Source: Micromonospora zamorensis
GTDB lineage: Bacteria; Actinomycetota; Actinomycetes; Mycobacteriales; Micromonosporaceae
Length of the DNA stretch: 64,000 nucleotides
Direction of reading: 5' to 3'
NCBI RefSeq assembly: GCF_900090275.1
Contig: NZ_LT607755.1
Location: forward strand, 5,518,001 to 5,582,000
The notes beneath the pieces were generated by a model that saw only the letters and a list, made by a program, of their open reading frames with translations, ran no database searches and had not been told where the DNA came from. Below are positions 8,370-21,826 of the stretch, one piece after another; within the stretch, counting starts at the first letter, position 1; each line of letters opens with the position of its first letter. The position numbers were made by a program, and so were the translations under genes.

Positions 8370-8983
8370 CAGCGAGCCACCCCCGCACGCGACGCCAGCA
8401 TGGCTGCCGGCGCGACGTCCTCCACCGGCAGACCACGACGCGCCGCGACCTGCTCGGGGGACTCAAGCCCCTTCAGGGCCGCCACGGTGGCGTGCACGAT
8501 GTTGATCGGGTTCGACGAGCCGAGGCTCTTCGAGAGCACGTCGTGGATCCCGGCGCACTCCAGCACGGCGCGCACCGGACCACCGGCGATGACACCCGTA
8601 CCGGCCGATGCCGGCTTGAGCAGCACGACGCCAGCGGCGTCCTCACCCGTGATCGGGTGCGGGATCGACTGGCCGATCCGCGGAACCTTGAAGAAGTGCT
8701 TCTTGGCCTCCTCGACACCCTTGGCGATGGCCGCGGGCACCTCCTTGGCCTTTCCGTAGCCCACGCCGACCGTGCCGTCGCCGTCGCCCACGATCACCAG
8801 GGCGGTGAAGCTGAAGCGACGACCACCCTTCACGACCTTGGCGACGCGGTTGATCGCGACGACCCGCTCAAGGTGCGGGGTCTTCTCGACGGGCGCGTTT
8901 CCGCGGCCGCCCTCACGGCGGTTGTCGCGGCGACCACCCTCGTTGCCACCGGACCCGCCGCCACGGCGCTGTTGACCTGGCAT
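8369..8983 (-). CDS. rpsE: 30S ribosomal protein S5
   Basis: 204 residues. The N-terminal 35 residues are a basic, glycine- and arginine-rich extension common in actinobacteria. The double-stranded RNA-binding-like domain (about 36-100, with [19 protein letters not shown]) and the C-terminal domain follow. S5 helps maintain decoding accuracy and forms part of the mRNA entry channel helicase. It lies 33 nt downstream of rplR. Confidence 0.99.
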   Translation of the reverse strand: MPGQQRRGGGSGGNEGGRRDNRREGGRGNAPVEKTPHLERVVAINRVAKVVKGGRRFSFTALVIVGDGDGTVGVGYGKAKEVPAAIAKGVEEAKKHFFKVPRIGQSIPHPITGEDAAGVVLLKPASAGTGVIAGGPVRAVLECAGIHDVLSKSLGSSNPINIVHATVAALKGLESPEQVAARRGLPVEDVAPAAMLASRAGVAR

Positions 8984-9016
8984 CAGCAGCCTTCCTTATC
9001 TCTCGTGACGGGGTTG

Positions 9017-9406
9017 TTAGAACTCGAGCCCGGCTTCGCGGGCGGCGTCGGCAAGCGCGGCGACTCGCCCCGCGTACCGGTTGCCACCGCGGTCGAAGAC
9101 GACCTTGGAGACGCCGGCGGCCTTGGCCCGCTCGGCGAGCAGCGCGCCCACCTTGCCGGCCAGGGCGCTCTTGTCGCCCTCCGTACCACGCAGCGAGGCG
9201 TCCAGGCTCGACGCCGACGCCAGGGTGTGACCCTTGGTGTCGTCGACGACCTGGGCAACCATGTGCCGCAGCGAGCGGGTGACGACCAGGCGCGGACGCT
9301 CGGCCGTACCACTGACGTTCTTGCGGACGCGGAAGTGCCGACGCGCACGCCCGACGGCGCGCTTGGCGGCAACGCCGCGGCGGCGCTTGAGCAGCGTGGC
9401 GCTCAC
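9017..9406 (-). CDS. rplR: 50S ribosomal protein L18
   Basis: 129 residues; the core includes [20 protein letters not shown] and the C-terminal [20 protein letters not shown] motif. L18 links 5S rRNA to the central protuberance. The start is GTG at 9406, overlapping the rplF stop (GTGA), which decides the start and implies coupled translation. Confidence 0.98.
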   Translation of the reverse strand: MSATLLKRRRGVAAKRAVGRARRHFRVRKNVSGTAERPRLVVTRSLRHMVAQVVDDTKGHTLASASSLDASLRGTEGDKSALAGKVGALLAERAKAAGVSKVVFDRGGNRYAGRVAALADAAREAGLEF

Positions 9407-9945
9407 TTCTTACCTGCCTTTCCAGCCTTGCGGCGGATGACCTCGCCCTGGTACTTCACGCCCTTGCCCTTGTAGGGCTCCGGCGGGCGGATCTTCCGGA
9501 TGTTGGCGGCGACCTCACCGACCTGCTGCTTGTCGATGCCAGCCACGTGGAACAGGGTCGGCCGCTCCACCGTGAAGGTGATGCCCGCCGGGGCGGGGAC
9601 GACCACCGGGTGCGAGAACCCGAGCGCGAACTCGAGGTCCGAACCCTTGGCGGTGACCCGGTAACCGGTGCCGGCGATCTCCAGGCTCTTGCGGTAGCCC
9701 TCGGTGACACCGACGATCATGTTGGCGACCAGCGTACGGCTCAGGCCGTGGAGTTCCTTGGCCTTGCGCTCGTCGTTCGGCCGGTTGACGCTCAGCTGCC
9801 CATCCTCGGCCCGCTCGACCGTGATCGGCTCGGCGAGGGTGTGCTCAAGCTGGCCCTTCGGGCCCTTGACCTTGACGGTCTGCCCGTCGATCGTGATGTC
9901 GACGCCGGCTGGCACCGGGATCGACTTACGTCCAATTCGCGACAT
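9403..9945 (-). CDS. rplF: 50S ribosomal protein L6
   Basis: 180 residues, opening [20 protein letters not shown], with the two L6 repeats and the signature [21 protein letters not shown] near the C-terminus. L6 lies near the GTPase-associated centre of the 50S. I chose the ATG at 9945 from family alignment; upstream codons read into the rpsH gap. Its stop overlaps the rplR start. Confidence 0.99.
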   Translation of the reverse strand: MSRIGRKSIPVPAGVDITIDGQTVKVKGPKGQLEHTLAEPITVERAEDGQLSVNRPNDERKAKELHGLSRTLVANMIVGVTEGYRKSLEIAGTGYRVTAKGSDLEFALGFSHPVVVPAPAGITFTVERPTLFHVAGIDKQQVGEVAANIRKIRPPEPYKGKGVKYQGEVIRRKAGKAGKK

Positions 9946-9961
9946 TTCTACCAGTCTCCCG

Positions 9962-10369
9962 TTACCAGACGAAGGCGAGGACTTCCCCGCCAACACTCCG
10001 CTTGCGGGCCTGCCGGTCGGTCAGCAGCCCCTGGGACGTCGAAATGATCGCCACGCCCAGCCCACCGAGCACCCGCGGGAGCCCGTCCGACTTGGCGTAC
10101 ACCCGGAGACCGGGCTTGGACACGCGCTTGATGCCGGCCAGGCTCCGCTCGCGGCTCTGGCCGTACTTCAGCTCGACGACCAGTCGCTTGCCGACGGCGC
10201 CCTCTTCGGGCTCCTCGACCGACCAGGCAGCGATGTAACCCTCGGCCTTCAAGACCTCGGCGATGTTCGCCTTGATCTTGGAGTAGGGCATCTTCACCTG
10301 ATCGTGGTACGCCTGGTTGGCGTTACGCAGACGCGTGAGCATGTCTGCGATCGGGTCGGTCATCGTCAT
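9962..10369 (-). CDS. rpsH: 30S ribosomal protein S8
   Basis: 135 residues starting [20 protein letters not shown], the conserved S8 N-terminus, and ending with the RNA-binding segment [22 protein letters not shown]8 binds 16S rRNA helix 21 and in E. coli is the translational repressor of the spc operon. A second ATG two codons in (10363) is also possible. It lies 16 nt upstream of rplF. Confidence 0.98.
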   Translation of the reverse strand: MTMTDPIADMLTRLRNANQAYHDQVKMPYSKIKANIAEVLKAEGYIAAWSVEEPEEGAVGKRLVVELKYGQSRERSLAGIKRVSKPGLRVYAKSDGLPRVLGGLGVAIISTSQGLLTDRQARKRSVGGEVLAFVW

Positions 10370-10485
10370 GGATTTCGTCAGCCTTTCTCGCCGGGGTTCC
10401 CCGGGCATCAGCCCCGGGCCTACGGCGAAGAGCAATACCTAATCGGTGCAGGAGTTCCCGGCCGACGGCCGGGACGCGGTCGCCC

Positions 10486-10671
10486 TTACCAGGAAGCCTT
10501 GGACACGCCCGGCAGCTCACCGCGGTGAGCCATCTCCCGGATGCAGACCCGGCAGAGCCCGAACTTGCGGTAGACCGCCTTCGGACGCCCGCACCGCTGG
10601 CAGCGGGTGTACGCGCGAACCGAGAACTTCGGCTTCGCGGCCGCCTTGATGATCAGCGCCTTCTTGGCCAT
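10486..10671 (-). CDS. rpsN: 30S ribosomal protein S14, short zinc-binding form
   Basis: 61 residues with Cys24-x2-Cys27 and Cys40-x2-Cys43, the zinc site of the short (type Z) S14. S14 is needed for late assembly of the 30S head. It starts [20 protein letters not shown]. It is 1 nt downstream of the rplE stop. The 116-nt gap to rpsH is the longest in this part of the operon. Actinobacteria often carry a second, zinc-free S14 elsewhere under zinc control; that gene is not in this window. Confidence 0.98.
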   Translation of the reverse strand: MAKKALIIKAAAKPKFSVRAYTRCQRCGRPKAVYRKFGLCRVCIREMAHRGELPGVSKASW

Positions 10672-10672
10672 C

Positions 10673-11239
10673 TCAGTTCTCCTTGAACGGGAAGCCCAGG
10701 AGCTTGAGCAGCGCCCGGCCCTCGTCGTCGGTCGTGGCGGTCGTGACCACCGTGATGTCCATGCCCCGCTGGCGATCGATCCGGTCCTGGTCGATCTCGT
10801 GGAACACCGACTGCTCGGTCAGACCGAACGTGTAGTTGCCGTGCCCGTCCAGCTTGCGCCCGTCCAGGCCGCGGAAGTCGCGGATACGCGGCAGCGCGAT
10901 GGAGAGCAGCCGGTCCAGGAACTCCCACATCCGGTCGCCACGAAGGGTGACCTTCGCGCCGATCGGCATGCCCTCGCGGAGCTTGAACTGCGCGATGGAC
11001 TTGGTCGCCCGCCGCACCTGCGGCTTCTGGCCGGTGATCGTGGCGAGGTCACGGACCGCGCCGTCGATCAGCTTGGCGTCGCGAGCAGCCTCGCCGACAC
11101 CCATGTTGACGACGACCTTGACCAGCCGCGGCACCTGCATGGGGTTGCCGTAACTGTGCTGCTCACGCAGCTGGGCCACGATCTCGTTGCGGTACCGCTC
11201 CTTGAGGCGCGGCAGGGTCTTTTCGGTAGCCGTGGTCAT
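10673..11239 (-). CDS. rplE: 50S ribosomal protein L5
   Basis: 188 residues; [19 protein letters not shown], then [20 protein letters not shown] and the 5S-rRNA-binding core. L5 bridges 5S rRNA and the P-site tRNA in the central protuberance. Two starts are possible, ATG 11239 or GTG 11242; both overlap the rplX stop. I report the ATG, which gives the family N-terminus. Confidence 0.97.
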   Translation of the reverse strand: MTTATEKTLPRLKERYRNEIVAQLREQHSYGNPMQVPRLVKVVVNMGVGEAARDAKLIDGAVRDLATITGQKPQVRRATKSIAQFKLREGMPIGAKVTLRGDRMWEFLDRLLSIALPRIRDFRGLDGRKLDGHGNYTFGLTEQSVFHEIDQDRIDRQRGMDITVVTTATTDDEGRALLKLLGFPFKEN

Positions 11240-11559
11240 CACAGGTCCTTACCGGTGCTACGCGCGATGCGGACCTTCTGGCCGTTGTCGTCGAACCGGT
11301 AACCGACGCGGGTCGGCTTGCCGTCGGAGTCCAGGACCTGCACGTTCGAGACGTGGATCGGGGCCTCCTGAGTGACGATGCCGCCGGTCTTGGCGCCACG
11401 CTGGGTGGTGCTGATACGGGTGTGCTTCTTGACCCGGTTCACGCCCTCGACCAGGACCTTGTCCTGCCGCGGGTAGGCCGCGATGACCTTGCCCTTGGCA
11501 CCCTTGTCCTTGCCGGCGATGATGACGACCGTGTCGCCCTTCTTGACCTTCACGGTCAC
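11239..11559 (-). CDS. rplX: 50S ribosomal protein L24
   Basis: About 106 residues with the KOW motif [20 protein letters not shown] near the N-terminus. L24 is an early assembly initiator of the 50S. The start is GTG at 11559, overlapping the rplN stop as GTGA, with GGAGG 4 nt upstream. An in-frame GTG at 11553 (spacer 10 nt) is an equally good alternative that removes two residues. Longer upstream reading is antisense-like and unconserved. Confidence 0.95.
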   Translation of the reverse strand: MTVKVKKGDTVVIIAGKDKGAKGKVIAAYPRQDKVLVEGVNRVKKHTRISTTQRGAKTGGIVTQEAPIHVSNVQVLDSDGKPTRVGYRFDDNGQKVRIARSTGKDL

Positions 11560-11924
11560 AACACCTCCGGCGCGAGGGAGATAATCTTCATGAACCGCTT
11601 GTCCCGCAGCTCCCGGCCCACCGGGCCGAAGATGCGGGTACCACGCGGGTCCCCGCCGTCCTTGATGATGACGGCGGCGTTCTCGTCGAAGCGGATGTAC
11701 GAGCCGTCCGGCCGACGCCTCTCCTTGGCGGTGCGAACGACGACTGCCTTGACGACATCGCCCTTCTTCACACCGGCACCCGGGATCGCGTCCTTGACCG
11801 TGGCCACAATGACGTCGCCGATGCTCGCGTAGCGCCGACCCGAGCCACCGAGAACCCGGATGCACAGGATCTCCCGAGCACCCGTGTTGTCGGCGACGCG
11901 CAGTCGCGACTCCTGCTGAATCAC
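11556..11924 (-). CDS. rplN: 50S ribosomal protein L14
   Basis: 122 residues, [20 protein letters not shown] at the start and [20 protein letters not shown] at the end, the exact length of the family. L14 contacts 16S rRNA helix 14 in bridge B8 and is the usual docking site for ribosome silencing factor RsfS. It lies 97 nt downstream of rpsQ, starting the spc part of the cluster. Confidence 0.99.
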   Translation of the reverse strand: MIQQESRLRVADNTGAREILCIRVLGGSGRRYASIGDVIVATVKDAIPGAGVKKGDVVKAVVVRTAKERRRPDGSYIRFDENAAVIIKDGGDPRGTRIFGPVGRELRDKRFMKIISLAPEVL

Positions 11925-12021
11925 GTCTATCTCCTATGTCTGCCGGTTCTCCGGCCGCCGTAGCGGCCGGCCGGAGCCTGGCGGAACCTACGCCCGACGC
12001 AACGCCGGGCTCGAGCCTTCG

Positions 12022-12300
12022 CTACTTGGCCTTTTCCAGGATCTCCACGATCCGCCAACGCTTGGTGGCGCTCAGCGGCCGGGTCTCCATGATGAGAACC
12101 CGGTCGCCGGTGCCAGCGGCGTTCTGCTCGTCGTGCACCTTCAGCTTGGCCGTACGGCGCATGATCTTGCCGTACAGCGCGTGCCGAACCCGGTCCTCGA
12201 CCTCGACCACGACGGTCTTGTCCATCTTGTCGCTGATCACCAGGCCCTCGCGGACCTTGCGGCGCGACCGCGCGGCGGCGGTGGCGGTCTCTTCGGTCAT
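12022..12300 (-). CDS. rpsQ: 30S ribosomal protein S17
   Basis: 92 residues with a 14-residue actinobacterial N-terminal extension before [20 protein letters not shown], the OB-fold that binds the 5' domain of 16S rRNA. The ATG at 12300 overlaps the rpmC stop (ATGA). It is the last gene of the S10 part of the cluster. Confidence 0.98.
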   Translation of the reverse strand: MTEETATAAARSRRKVREGLVISDKMDKTVVVEVEDRVRHALYGKIMRRTAKLKVHDEQNAAGTGDRVLIMETRPLSATKRWRIVEILEKAK

Positions 12301-12533
12301 GATGCAGTCACCTCAGTCGGCGCGGCCGAGAGCCCCAGCTCACGCTCACGCATGATCGTGTAGATCCGGGCAATCTCCCGACGGATGACCTGCAGCCGCC
12401 GGTTGTTGTCCAGCTGCCCGGTTGCGGCCTGCACGCGGAGGTTGAACAGCTCCGCCTTGGCCTCCCGCAGCTTCGTGACCAGCTCCTCTTCGGAGAGCTC
12501 ACGCAGCTCGGTCGCCTTAACGCCCGCTGCCAT
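12297..12533 (-). CDS. rpmC: 50S ribosomal protein L29
   Basis: 78 residues forming the two-helix L29 hairpin ([20 protein letters not shown] and [20 protein letters not shown]). L29 lies at the peptide exit and with L23 docks trigger factor and SRP. Its ATG overlaps the rplP stop (TGATG) and its stop overlaps the rpsQ start. Confidence 0.98.
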   Translation of the reverse strand: MAAGVKATELRELSEEELVTKLREAKAELFNLRVQAATGQLDNNRRLQVIRREIARIYTIMRERELGLSAAPTEVTAS

Positions 12534-12958
12534 CAGGATTCACCCACTTCGCGCGTAACAATGCGGCACTTCATCGGGAGCTTGTGGATCGCGCGACGCA
12601 TGGCCTCTCGCGCGATCTGCTCGTTGGGGAAGGACATCTCGAAGAGAACCCGCCCCGGCTTGACGTTGGCGACCCACCACTCGGGCGAACCCTTACCGGA
12701 ACCCATCCGGGTCTCGGCAGGCTTCTTGGTGAGGGCCTGGTCCGGGAAGATCGTGATCCAGACCTTGCCACCACGCTTGATGTGGCGAGTCATCGCGATA
12801 CGTGCCGACTCGATCTGCCGGTTCGTCACGTACGCCGGCTCGAGAGCCTGGATCCCGAACTCGCCGAAGACCACCCGGTTACCACCCTTGGACGCGCCAC
12901 TGCGGTCCGGGTGGTGCGGCTTGCGGAAGCCCTTCGGGGGCTTGCGCGGCATCAGCAT
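12533..12958 (-). CDS. rplP: 50S ribosomal protein L16
   Basis: 141 residues, [20 protein letters not shown] at the start, then [20 protein letters not shown] and [21 protein letters not shown]16 organises the A-site region of the 50S and contacts tRNA. It begins 3 nt after the rpsC stop and overlaps rpmC at its end. Confidence 0.99.
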
Positions 12959-12961
12959 CTG

Positions 12962-13849
12962 TCAGCCCTCCTGCTGCGTTTCTGCCGGCTGAGTCGCGGC
13001 CGGAGCGGTAGCCGTTGCGGCGACAGCTGCGCTGTCGACCGGCTCGCCACTCGGCGTCTCGGCCTGCTGCGCGATGGTGGTCGCAGCAGCCCGGCCGGCC
13101 TCGGTGCCACCAGCCGTGGTGCCGGACGAACCCGACCGACCACGGCGCGGACGCTCGGGACGGTCGCCACGCTCACCACGACGCGGGCGGGACGGACCGG
13201 CCTCGGCCGGAGCCTCCCGGCCCGGAACGGCGTCGCCCTTGTAGATCCAGACCTTGACACCGATCCGGCCGAACGTCGTACGGGCCTCGAAGAAGCCGTA
13301 CTCGATGTTGGCCCGCAGCGTGTGCAGCGGAACCCGGCCCTCACGGTAGAACTCGGTCCGGCTCATCTCGGCGCCGCCGAGGCGACCCGAGACCTGAACC
13401 CGAATGCCCTTGCAGACCGGGTTCTTCATCGCCGACTGCATCGCCTTGCGCATCGCCCGACGGAAGCTGACCCGGCTGGACAGCTGCTCGGCCACGCCCT
13501 GCGCAACCAGCTGGGCGTCCGACTCGGGGTTCTTCACCTCGATGATGTTCAGCTGAACCTGCTTGCCGGTGAGCTTCTCCAGCTCGCCGCGGATCCGGTC
13601 GGCCTCCGCGCCCTTACGGCCGATGACAATGCCCGGCCGGGCGGTGTGGATGTCGACGCGAACCCGGTCGCGGGTGCGCTCGATGTCGACCTTGGAAATC
13701 CCGGCACGCTCGAGGCCCTTGGACATCATGCGGCGGATCTTGACATCCTCGCCGATGTAGTCCTTGTAGAGCTTGTCCGCGAACCAGCGGGACTTCCAGT
13801 CGGTCGAGATGCCGAGCCGGAACCCAGTGGGGTGAACCTTCTGACCCAT
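12962..13849 (-). CDS. rpsC: 30S ribosomal protein S3 with long C-terminal tail
   Basis: 295 residues, longer than the roughly 230 of E. coli. The KH domain lies at about 40-110 ([20 protein letters not shown]) and the S3 C-terminal domain at about 115-210. From about 215 there is a low-complexity tail rich in Arg/Gly/Pro, then Ala/Thr/Gln. S3 lines the mRNA entry tunnel. Tails of this kind are common in actinobacteria and are probably disordered. The ATG overlaps the rplV stop (TAATG). Confidence 0.98.
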   Translation of the reverse strand: MGQKVHPTGFRLGISTDWKSRWFADKLYKDYIGEDVKIRRMMSKGLERAGISKVDIERTRDRVRVDIHTARPGIVIGRKGAEADRIRGELEKLTGKQVQLNIIEVKNPESDAQLVAQGVAEQLSSRVSFRRAMRKAMQSAMKNPVCKGIRVQVSGRLGGAEMSRTEFYREGRVPLHTLRANIEYGFFEARTTFGRIGVKVWIYKGDAVPGREAPAEAGPSRPRRGERGDRPERPRRGRSGSSGTTAGGTEAGRAAATTIAQQAETPSGEPVDSAAVAATATAPAATQPAETQQEG

Positions 13850-14307
13850 TACTCGGCGTCCTCCGTCTTGCTCTGCGCTTCGGCCGGTGCGGCCTCCGTG
13901 GCCGGGGCGGCCTTCTTCGCCGCGGCCTTCCTCGGCGCTGCCGGCGCGACCGCTTCGACCGCCACAGTGATGTGGCAGGTGCGCTTGCGGATTCGGTACG
14001 CCCGACCCTGCGCCCGCGGCTGGAACCGCTTCATCGTCGGGCCCTCGTCAACGAAGGCCTCGCTGACGAGCAGCGCGTCAGGGTCCAGCCGCTCGTTGTT
14101 CTCCGCGTTGGCGATCGCGCTAGCGAGCACCTTGTACACCTGCTCGCTCGCAGCCTGCGGCGCGAACTGCAGCACCGTTAGCGCCTCCTTCGCGGGCAGG
14201 CCGCGGACGAGGTTGACCACCCGGCGCGCCTTCATCGGCGAGATGCGCACGTGCCGCGCAACCGCCCGCGCGCCCGGAAGCACCGGAGCGTCGCCCTTTC
14301 CTGGCAT
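13849..14307 (-). CDS. rplV: 50S ribosomal protein L22
   Basis: 152 residues. The core (about 10-120) has [20 protein letters not shown] and the extended hairpin segment [20 protein letters not shown], which lines the nascent-peptide tunnel where macrolides bind nearby. The last 30 residues are an Ala/Pro/Lys-rich tail. The ATG is at 14307. Confidence 0.98.
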   Translation of the reverse strand: MPGKGDAPVLPGARAVARHVRISPMKARRVVNLVRGLPAKEALTVLQFAPQAASEQVYKVLASAIANAENNERLDPDALLVSEAFVDEGPTMKRFQPRAQGRAYRIRKRTCHITVAVEAVAPAAPRKAAAKKAAPATEAAPAEAQSKTEDAE

Positions 14308-14348
14308 CGCTGTAACCCCTTGTTCCCTCTATCCGTATGCCCGCGGCG

Positions 14349-14630
14349 TCAGCGCCGACGGCTCTTCCGGTCGTCCTTCTCGTGACCCTTGAACGTGCGG
14401 GTCAGCGCGAACTCGCCGAGCTTGTGCCCGACCATCGCCTCGGTCACGAACACCGGGACGTGCTTACGTCCGTCGTGCACGGCGATCGTGTGCCCCAGCA
14501 TCTCGGGGATGATCGTCGAGCGCCGCGACCAGGTCTTGATCACGTTCTTGGAACCCTTGTCGTTCTGTACTTCCACCTTCTTGAGCAGGTGGTCGTCGAC
14601 GAACGGGCCCTTCTTCAGGCTGCGAGGCAT
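14349..14630 (-). CDS. rpsS: 30S ribosomal protein S19
   Basis: 93 residues: [20 protein letters not shown], then [20 protein letters not shown] and a lysine/arginine-rich end. S19 pairs with S13 in the 30S head near the A-site tRNA. It lies 12 nt downstream of rplB. Confidence 0.99.
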   Translation of the reverse strand: MPRSLKKGPFVDDHLLKKVEVQNDKGSKNVIKTWSRRSTIIPEMLGHTIAVHDGRKHVPVFVTEAMVGHKLGEFALTRTFKGHEKDDRKSRRR

Positions 14631-14642
14631 GTCTTATCTCCC

Positions 14643-15482
<840 letters not shown>

Positions 15483-15494
15483 TGTCTACACCCC

Positions 15495-15797
15495 TCAGCT
15501 GACCGGGCCGCCGAAGGCCTCGATGCGGTCACCGTCAGCCAGCTTCACGATCGCCCGCTTGGTCGCCTTGCGCTGACCGAAGCCGGTCTTGGTGCGCTTG
15601 CGCTTACCCTGGCGGTTGAGCGTGTTGACCGTCAGGACGCGGACGTTGAAGATCTGCTGGATAGCGATCTTGATCTCGGTCTTGTTCGCGTCCGGGTGCA
15701 CCAGGAAGGTGTACCAGTTCCGGTTCAGCTCGCTGTAGCTCTTCTCCGAGACGACCGGCGCGACGATGATGTCGCGCGGGTCGGCGATGGTGCTCAC
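15495..15797 (-). CDS. rplW: 50S ribosomal protein L23
   Basis: 100 residues; core [20 protein letters not shown] and [21 protein letters not shown]23 sits at the tunnel exit and is the main docking site of trigger factor and SRP. The start is GTG at 15797, overlapping the rplD stop as GTGA. Confidence 0.98.
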   Translation of the reverse strand: MSTIADPRDIIVAPVVSEKSYSELNRNWYTFLVHPDANKTEIKIAIQQIFNVRVLTVNTLNRQGKRKRTKTGFGQRKATKRAIVKLADGDRIEAFGGPVS

Positions 15798-16444
15798 TTG
15801 CCACCCTCCTCGGTGGTCTCGGCGGGCACGCCCAGGAATTCGTCCAGGGCGTCCTTGGTGAAGACCACGTCGTCGGCCACCAGCACGTCGTACGTGTTCA
15901 GCTGGCCGGACTCGATCAGGTGCACCCGCGGCTCGTTGCGCAGCGACACCCAGTTCAGTTCGTCGGTGCTGCTCAGCACGACCAGGACCCGACGGGCCTC
16001 GGTGAGCTTGGTCAGCGTGGCCAGGGCCGCCTTGGTCGACGGCTTCTCGCCCGAGACGAACGCCTCGACGACGTGCACCTGCCCGGCGCGTGCCCGGTCG
16101 GAGAGGGCACCCCGCAGAGCGGCGGCCTTCATCTTCTTCGGGGTCCGCTGGCTGTAGTCGCGCGGCACGGGACCGTGCACGACGCCACCGCCGGCGAACT
16201 GCGGCGCGCGGATCGAGCCCTGGCGGGCGCGACCGGTGCCCTTCTGCTTGTACGGCTTCTTGCCGCCACCGGCGACCTCGCCGCGGGTCTTGGCCTTGTG
16301 CGTGCCCTGTCGGGCCGCCGCGAGCTGGGCCACCACGACCTGGTGCATCAGCGCGACGTTGGCCTGCACGTCGAAGATGTCCGCCGGCAACTCGACCGAG
16401 CTGCTGGTGGTGCCTTCGACGGTGCGCACGTCAACGGTGGTCAC
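15794..16444 (-). CDS. rplD: 50S ribosomal protein L4
   Basis: 216 residues. The long tunnel-lining loop is at about 45-95 ([20 protein letters not shown] followed by [20 protein letters not shown]). In E. coli L4 also represses its own S10 operon; whether that holds here is unknown, but the rpsJ leader is long and structured. The start is GTG at 16444, overlapping the rplC stop as GTGA. Confidence 0.98.
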   Translation of the reverse strand: MTTVDVRTVEGTTSSSVELPADIFDVQANVALMHQVVVAQLAAARQGTHKAKTRGEVAGGGKKPYKQKGTGRARQGSIRAPQFAGGGVVHGPVPRDYSQRTPKKMKAAALRGALSDRARAGQVHVVEAFVSGEKPSTKAALATLTKLTEARRVLVVLSSTDELNWVSLRNEPRVHLIESGQLNTYDVLVADDVVFTKDALDEFLGVPAETTEEGGK

Positions 16445-17106
16445 TTGGCCGCACCGCCCTTCTTCACCTTGCTCTTGGCCGCGGTCCGGACCAGAACCAG
16501 CGCGCCCTTGGGACCAGGAATGGCACCCCGGACGAGCAGCAGGTTGTTCTCGGTGTCGACCGCCTGGACGGTGAGGTTCTGCACGGTGTACCGCACGCCA
16601 CCCATCCGGCCGGCCATCCGGGTGCCCTTGAAGACACGACCCGGAGTGGCGCAGGCGCCGATGGAGCCGGGCGAGCGGTGCTTGCGCTCGACACCGTGGC
16701 CGGCGCCCAGACCGTGGAAGCCGTGCCGCTTCATCGGGCCGGCGTAGCCCTTGCCCTTGGTCTTGCCGGTGACGTCGATCGTGAGGCCGGCCGGGAACTC
16801 CTCGACCGTGACTTCCTGGCCGAGCGAGTATTCCCCAGCGTCCGTGGTGCGCAGCTCGACGATGTGCCGGCGCGGCGCCACGTCCGCCTTGGCGTAGTGG
16901 CCGCTGATCGGCTTCTTGACCTTGCGCGGGTCGATGATGCCGTACGCCAGCTGGACCGCTGAGTAACCGTCCTTCTCGGCGCTACGAACCTGGCTGATGA
17001 CGCACGGGCCGGCCTCGACCACGGTCACGGGAACAACACGGTTGTTGTCCCAGACCTGGGTCATGCCGAGCTTGGCGCCCAGGATCCCCTTGACTTGCCT
17101 GTCCAT
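16441..17106 (-). CDS. rplC: 50S ribosomal protein L3
   Basis: 221 residues: [20 protein letters not shown], with the L3 finger segment [20 protein letters not shown] that reaches toward the peptidyl transferase centre. L3 is one of the two 50S assembly initiators, with L24. It lies 11 nt downstream of rpsJ. Confidence 0.99.
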   Translation of the reverse strand: MDRQVKGILGAKLGMTQVWDNNRVVPVTVVEAGPCVISQVRSAEKDGYSAVQLAYGIIDPRKVKKPISGHYAKADVAPRRHIVELRTTDAGEYSLGQEVTVEEFPAGLTIDVTGKTKGKGYAGPMKRHGFHGLGAGHGVERKHRSPGSIGACATPGRVFKGTRMAGRMGGVRYTVQNLTVQAVDTENNLLLVRGAIPGPKGALVLVRTAAKSKVKKGGAAK

Positions 17107-17117
17107 TTGTCCGGTCC

Positions 17118-17426
17118 CTACAGCTTGATCTCGATGTCGACGCCAGCCGGCAGGTCGAGGCGCATGAGCGAGTCGACCGTCTTCGGGGTCGGGTCGATGA
17201 TGTCGATCAGCCGCTTGTGCGTGCGCATCTCGAAGTGCTCGCGCGAGTCCTTGTACTTGTGCGGCGAGCGGATAACGCAGAAACGGTTGATCTCCGTGGG
17301 CAGCGGCACCGGGCCCGCGACCTGCGCCCCGGTGCGCGTCACCGTCTCGACGATCTTCCGAGCCGAGGAGTCGACGACCTCGTGGTCATAGGCCTTGAGC
17401 CGGATGCGGATCTTCTGTCCCGCCAT
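17118..17426 (-). CDS. rpsJ: 30S ribosomal protein S10
   Basis: 102 residues, [20 protein letters not shown] to [13 protein letters not shown]10 is part of the 30S head and, as NusE, a partner of NusB in antitermination; with NusG (36508-37230) it can link ribosome and polymerase. It is the first gene of the eleven-gene S10 part, behind a leader of about 300 nt with several hairpins. Confidence 0.99.
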
Positions 17427-17468
17427 GGTGGCTTCTGTTCCTTCTCTCGATGCCGCTGTGTTGCGGGC

Positions 17469-17524
17469 GCCTGTACCGGCTGGTACAGGCCCACTTCGCC
17501 GACCCCCGCGGTCGGGCGTGTCGC
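17469..17524 (-). promoter_or_regulatory. rpsJ leader: hairpin plus 20-nt element shared with rpsL leader
   Basis: Two parts. A hairpin GCCTGTACC (17469-17477) and GGTACAGGC (17482-17490) closes a 4-nt loop 43 nt before rpsJ. Just upstream, 17505-17524 reads GCGACACGCCCGACCGCGGG on the minus strand, identical to 22315-22334 in the rpsL leader. The CCGACC within it can pair with GGTCGG just downstream. Confidence 0.6.
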
Positions 17525-17621
17525 GCCCTCGGATCGGGCTCCGCCCCGTGGTTCCGGAGCGGTGCTGACCGCGCGGTGGGTCAAGGCGCCGATCGCATTA
17601 CCGCGACCTGAACGCCGTGCG

Positions 17622-17654
17622 AGGGTGGTTGGCGACTGGGCCGCCAACCACCCT
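17622..17654 (-). promoter_or_regulatory. 13-bp perfect hairpin in the rpsJ leader
   Basis: AGGGTGGTTGGCG (17622-17634) pairs perfectly with 17642-17654 across a 7-nt loop. It would form about 70-100 nt after the predicted rpsJ transcription start. With no U-tract it could be an attenuator-type or protein-binding stem, or the terminator of tuf readthrough. Confidence 0.5.
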
Positions 17655-17731
17655 ACGCTCGACTGCCTCGCCACCCGGAGGTTCAGCGAAAGCCGAACAC
17701 AGGCGACGAACTGTCGTTACGCAACCTGACT

Positions 17732-17760
17732 AGTATGCCGCACGACCGGCGGCGGGTCTA
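17732..17760 (-). promoter_or_regulatory. Candidate sigma-70 promoter of the S10 operon
   Basis: Minus strand: -35 TAGACC (17755-17760), 17-nt spacer, -10 CATACT (17732-17737); each hexamer matches consensus at four positions. It lies in the 350-nt gap between tuf and rpsJ, which otherwise holds only the leader hairpins listed separately. Confidence 0.45.
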
Positions 17761-17776
17761 ATCGGGGTTACCTAGT

Positions 17777-18970
17777 TCACTTGATGATCTTGGTGACGAA
17801 CCCGGCGCCGACGGTGCGGCCACCCTCGCGGATCGCGAACTTGAGGTTCTCCTCCATGGCGATGGGCTGGATCAGCTTCACCGACATGGTGGTGTTGTCG
17901 CCCGGCATGACCATCTCGGTGCCCTCGGGAAGGGTGACGACACCGGTGACGTCCGTGGTCCGGAAGTAGAACTGCGGGCGGTAGTTCTGGAAGAACGGGG
18001 TGTGCCGGCCGCCCTCCTCCTTGGAGAGGATGTAGACCGTCGCCTCGAACTCCGTGTGCGGGGTGTTCGAGCCCGGCTTCACGACGACCATGCCGCGCTC
18101 GACCTCGTCGCGCTTGGTGCCACGCAGCAGCAGGCCGACGTTCTCGCCTGCGCGGGCGTCGTCCAGGGTCTTCCGGAACATCTCGATCGCGGTGACCTTG
18201 GTCTTGAAGCTCTTCTCCTTGATACCGACGAGCTCAACATCCTCGTTCGGCAGGAGAACGCCGCGCTCCACGCGACCGGTGACGACGGTGCCACGACCGG
18301 TGATCGTGAAGACGTCCTCAACCGGCATCAGGAACGGCATGTCGACCTCGCGCTCCGGCTGCGGGATCGAGGTGTCGACCGCGGTCATCAGGTCCAGCAG
18401 CTTGCCGGTCCACTCGGGGTCACCCTCGAGGGCCTTCAGCGCCGAAACCCGAACCACCGGCAGGTCGTCGCCCGGGTACTCCTGCGACGAGAGCAGCTCA
18501 CGGACCTCGAGCTCGACGAGCTCCAGGAGCTCCTCGTCATCGACCATGTCGCTCTTGTTGAGCGCCACGACGATGTACGGCACACCAACCTGACGGGCCA
18601 GCAGCACGTGCTCGCGGGTCTGCGGCATCGGGCCGTCGGTCGCCGCGACCACCAGGATCGCGCCGTCCATCTGCGCGGCACCGGTGATCATGTTCTTGAT
18701 GTAGTCGGCGTGCCCAGGGCAGTCGACGTGCGCGTAGTGCCGCGACTCGGTCTGGTACTCGACGTGCGCGATCGAGATCGTGATGCCGCGGGCCTTCTCC
18801 TCCGGCGCCTTGTCGATCTCGTCGAACGGCGTGTAGGGGTTCAGGTCCGGGTACTGGTCGTGCAGGACCTTGGTGATGGCCGCCGTCAGCGTCGTCTTAC
18901 CGTGGTCGATGTGACCAATGGTGCCGATGTTGACGTGCGGCTTAGTCCGCTCGAACTTAGCCTTCGCCAC
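17777..18970 (-). CDS. tuf: Translation elongation factor Tu
   Basis: 397 residues. G-domain motifs are GHIDHGKTT (19-27), the switch sequence [19 protein letters not shown] and NKSD; domains 2 and 3 follow and the protein ends FVTKIIK. EF-Tu delivers aminoacyl-tRNA to the ribosome. The start is GTG at 18970, preceded by AGGAGG. It ends the rpsL-rpsG-fusA-tuf operon. A GC-rich stem (19047-19062) in the 212-nt fusA-tuf gap may mark processing or a separate tuf transcript. Confidence 0.99.
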   Translation of the reverse strand: MAKAKFERTKPHVNIGTIGHIDHGKTTLTAAITKVLHDQYPDLNPYTPFDEIDKAPEEKARGITISIAHVEYQTESRHYAHVDCPGHADYIKNMITGAAQMDGAILVVAATDGPMPQTREHVLLARQVGVPYIVVALNKSDMVDDEELLELVELEVRELLSSQEYPGDDLPVVRVSALKALEGDPEWTGKLLDLMTAVDTSIPQPEREVDMPFLMPVEDVFTITGRGTVVTGRVERGVLLPNEDVELVGIKEKSFKTKVTAIEMFRKTLDDARAGENVGLLLRGTKRDEVERGMVVVKPGSNTPHTEFEATVYILSKEEGGRHTPFFQNYRPQFYFRTTDVTGVVTLPEGTEMVMPGDNTTMSVKLIQPIAMEENLKFAIREGGRTVGAGFVTKIIK

Positions 18971-19182
18971 TGGTGTCCTCCTGTGGACTTCTTGGTTCGT
19001 ACGCCCGGCGCGCCGGTCGGCGCTTAGGACTCTGTCGACAGCCTTTCCGGCCAGAAGGCCGGGAAGCCATTGTGGGTTCTGCGGCGATGAAGCCTACAGG
19101 CCCGGTCTCACGCGATCCGATCGTGGTGGCCGCGGGCGGGTGAAACCTCCCGCGACCAACCACGAATCACCTGCTCAGGGCG

Positions 19183-21279
<2,097 letters not shown>

Positions 21280-21354
21280 TTCAATCCCTACTTATCGTCG
21301 TCTCGACTCAACTGGTGGCGGTTCCGGCGCCGCGAGGGCGCCGGAACCAGGGTG

Positions 21355-21825
21355 TTACCAGCGGTAGTGCGCGAAGGCCTTGTTCGACTCGGCCATCTTG
21401 TGCGTGTCCTCGCGCCGCTTGACGGCGGCACCGAGGCCGTTGCTCGCGTCCAGCAGCTCGTTCATCAGCCGCTCGACCATGGTCTTCTCGCGACGAGCGC
21501 GGGAGTAGGTGACCAGCCAGCGCAGGCCCAGCGTGGTCGCCCGGGTCGGGCGGACCTCGACCGGCACCTGGTAGGTGGCGCCACCGACACGACGGCTGCG
21601 TACCTCGAGGGTCGGCTTGACGTTGTCCATCGCCCGCTTGAGGGTGACGACCGGGTCGGTGCCGGACTTCTCGCGGCAGCCCTCGAGGGCCGCGTAGACG
21701 ATCGACTCGGCGAGCTGACGCTTGCCGCGGAGCAGGATCTTGTTCACCAGCTGGGTGACCAGCGGCGAGTTGTACACCGGGTCAGCGACCAGTGGCCGCC
21801 GCGGAGCGGGTCCCTTACGCGGCAT
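21355..21825 (-). CDS. rpsG: 30S ribosomal protein S7
   Basis: 156 residues, [20 protein letters not shown] to [12 protein letters not shown]7 nucleates the 30S head and touches the E site. The ATG at 21825 matches the family start; upstream codons run into rpsL. It is 1 nt downstream of the rpsL stop. In E. coli S7 represses translation of its own operon. Confidence 0.99.
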   Translation of the reverse strand: MPRKGPAPRRPLVADPVYNSPLVTQLVNKILLRGKRQLAESIVYAALEGCREKSGTDPVVTLKRAMDNVKPTLEVRSRRVGGATYQVPVEVRPTRATTLGLRWLVTYSRARREKTMVERLMNELLDASNGLGAAVKRREDTHKMAESNKAFAHYRW

Positions 21826-21826
21826 G

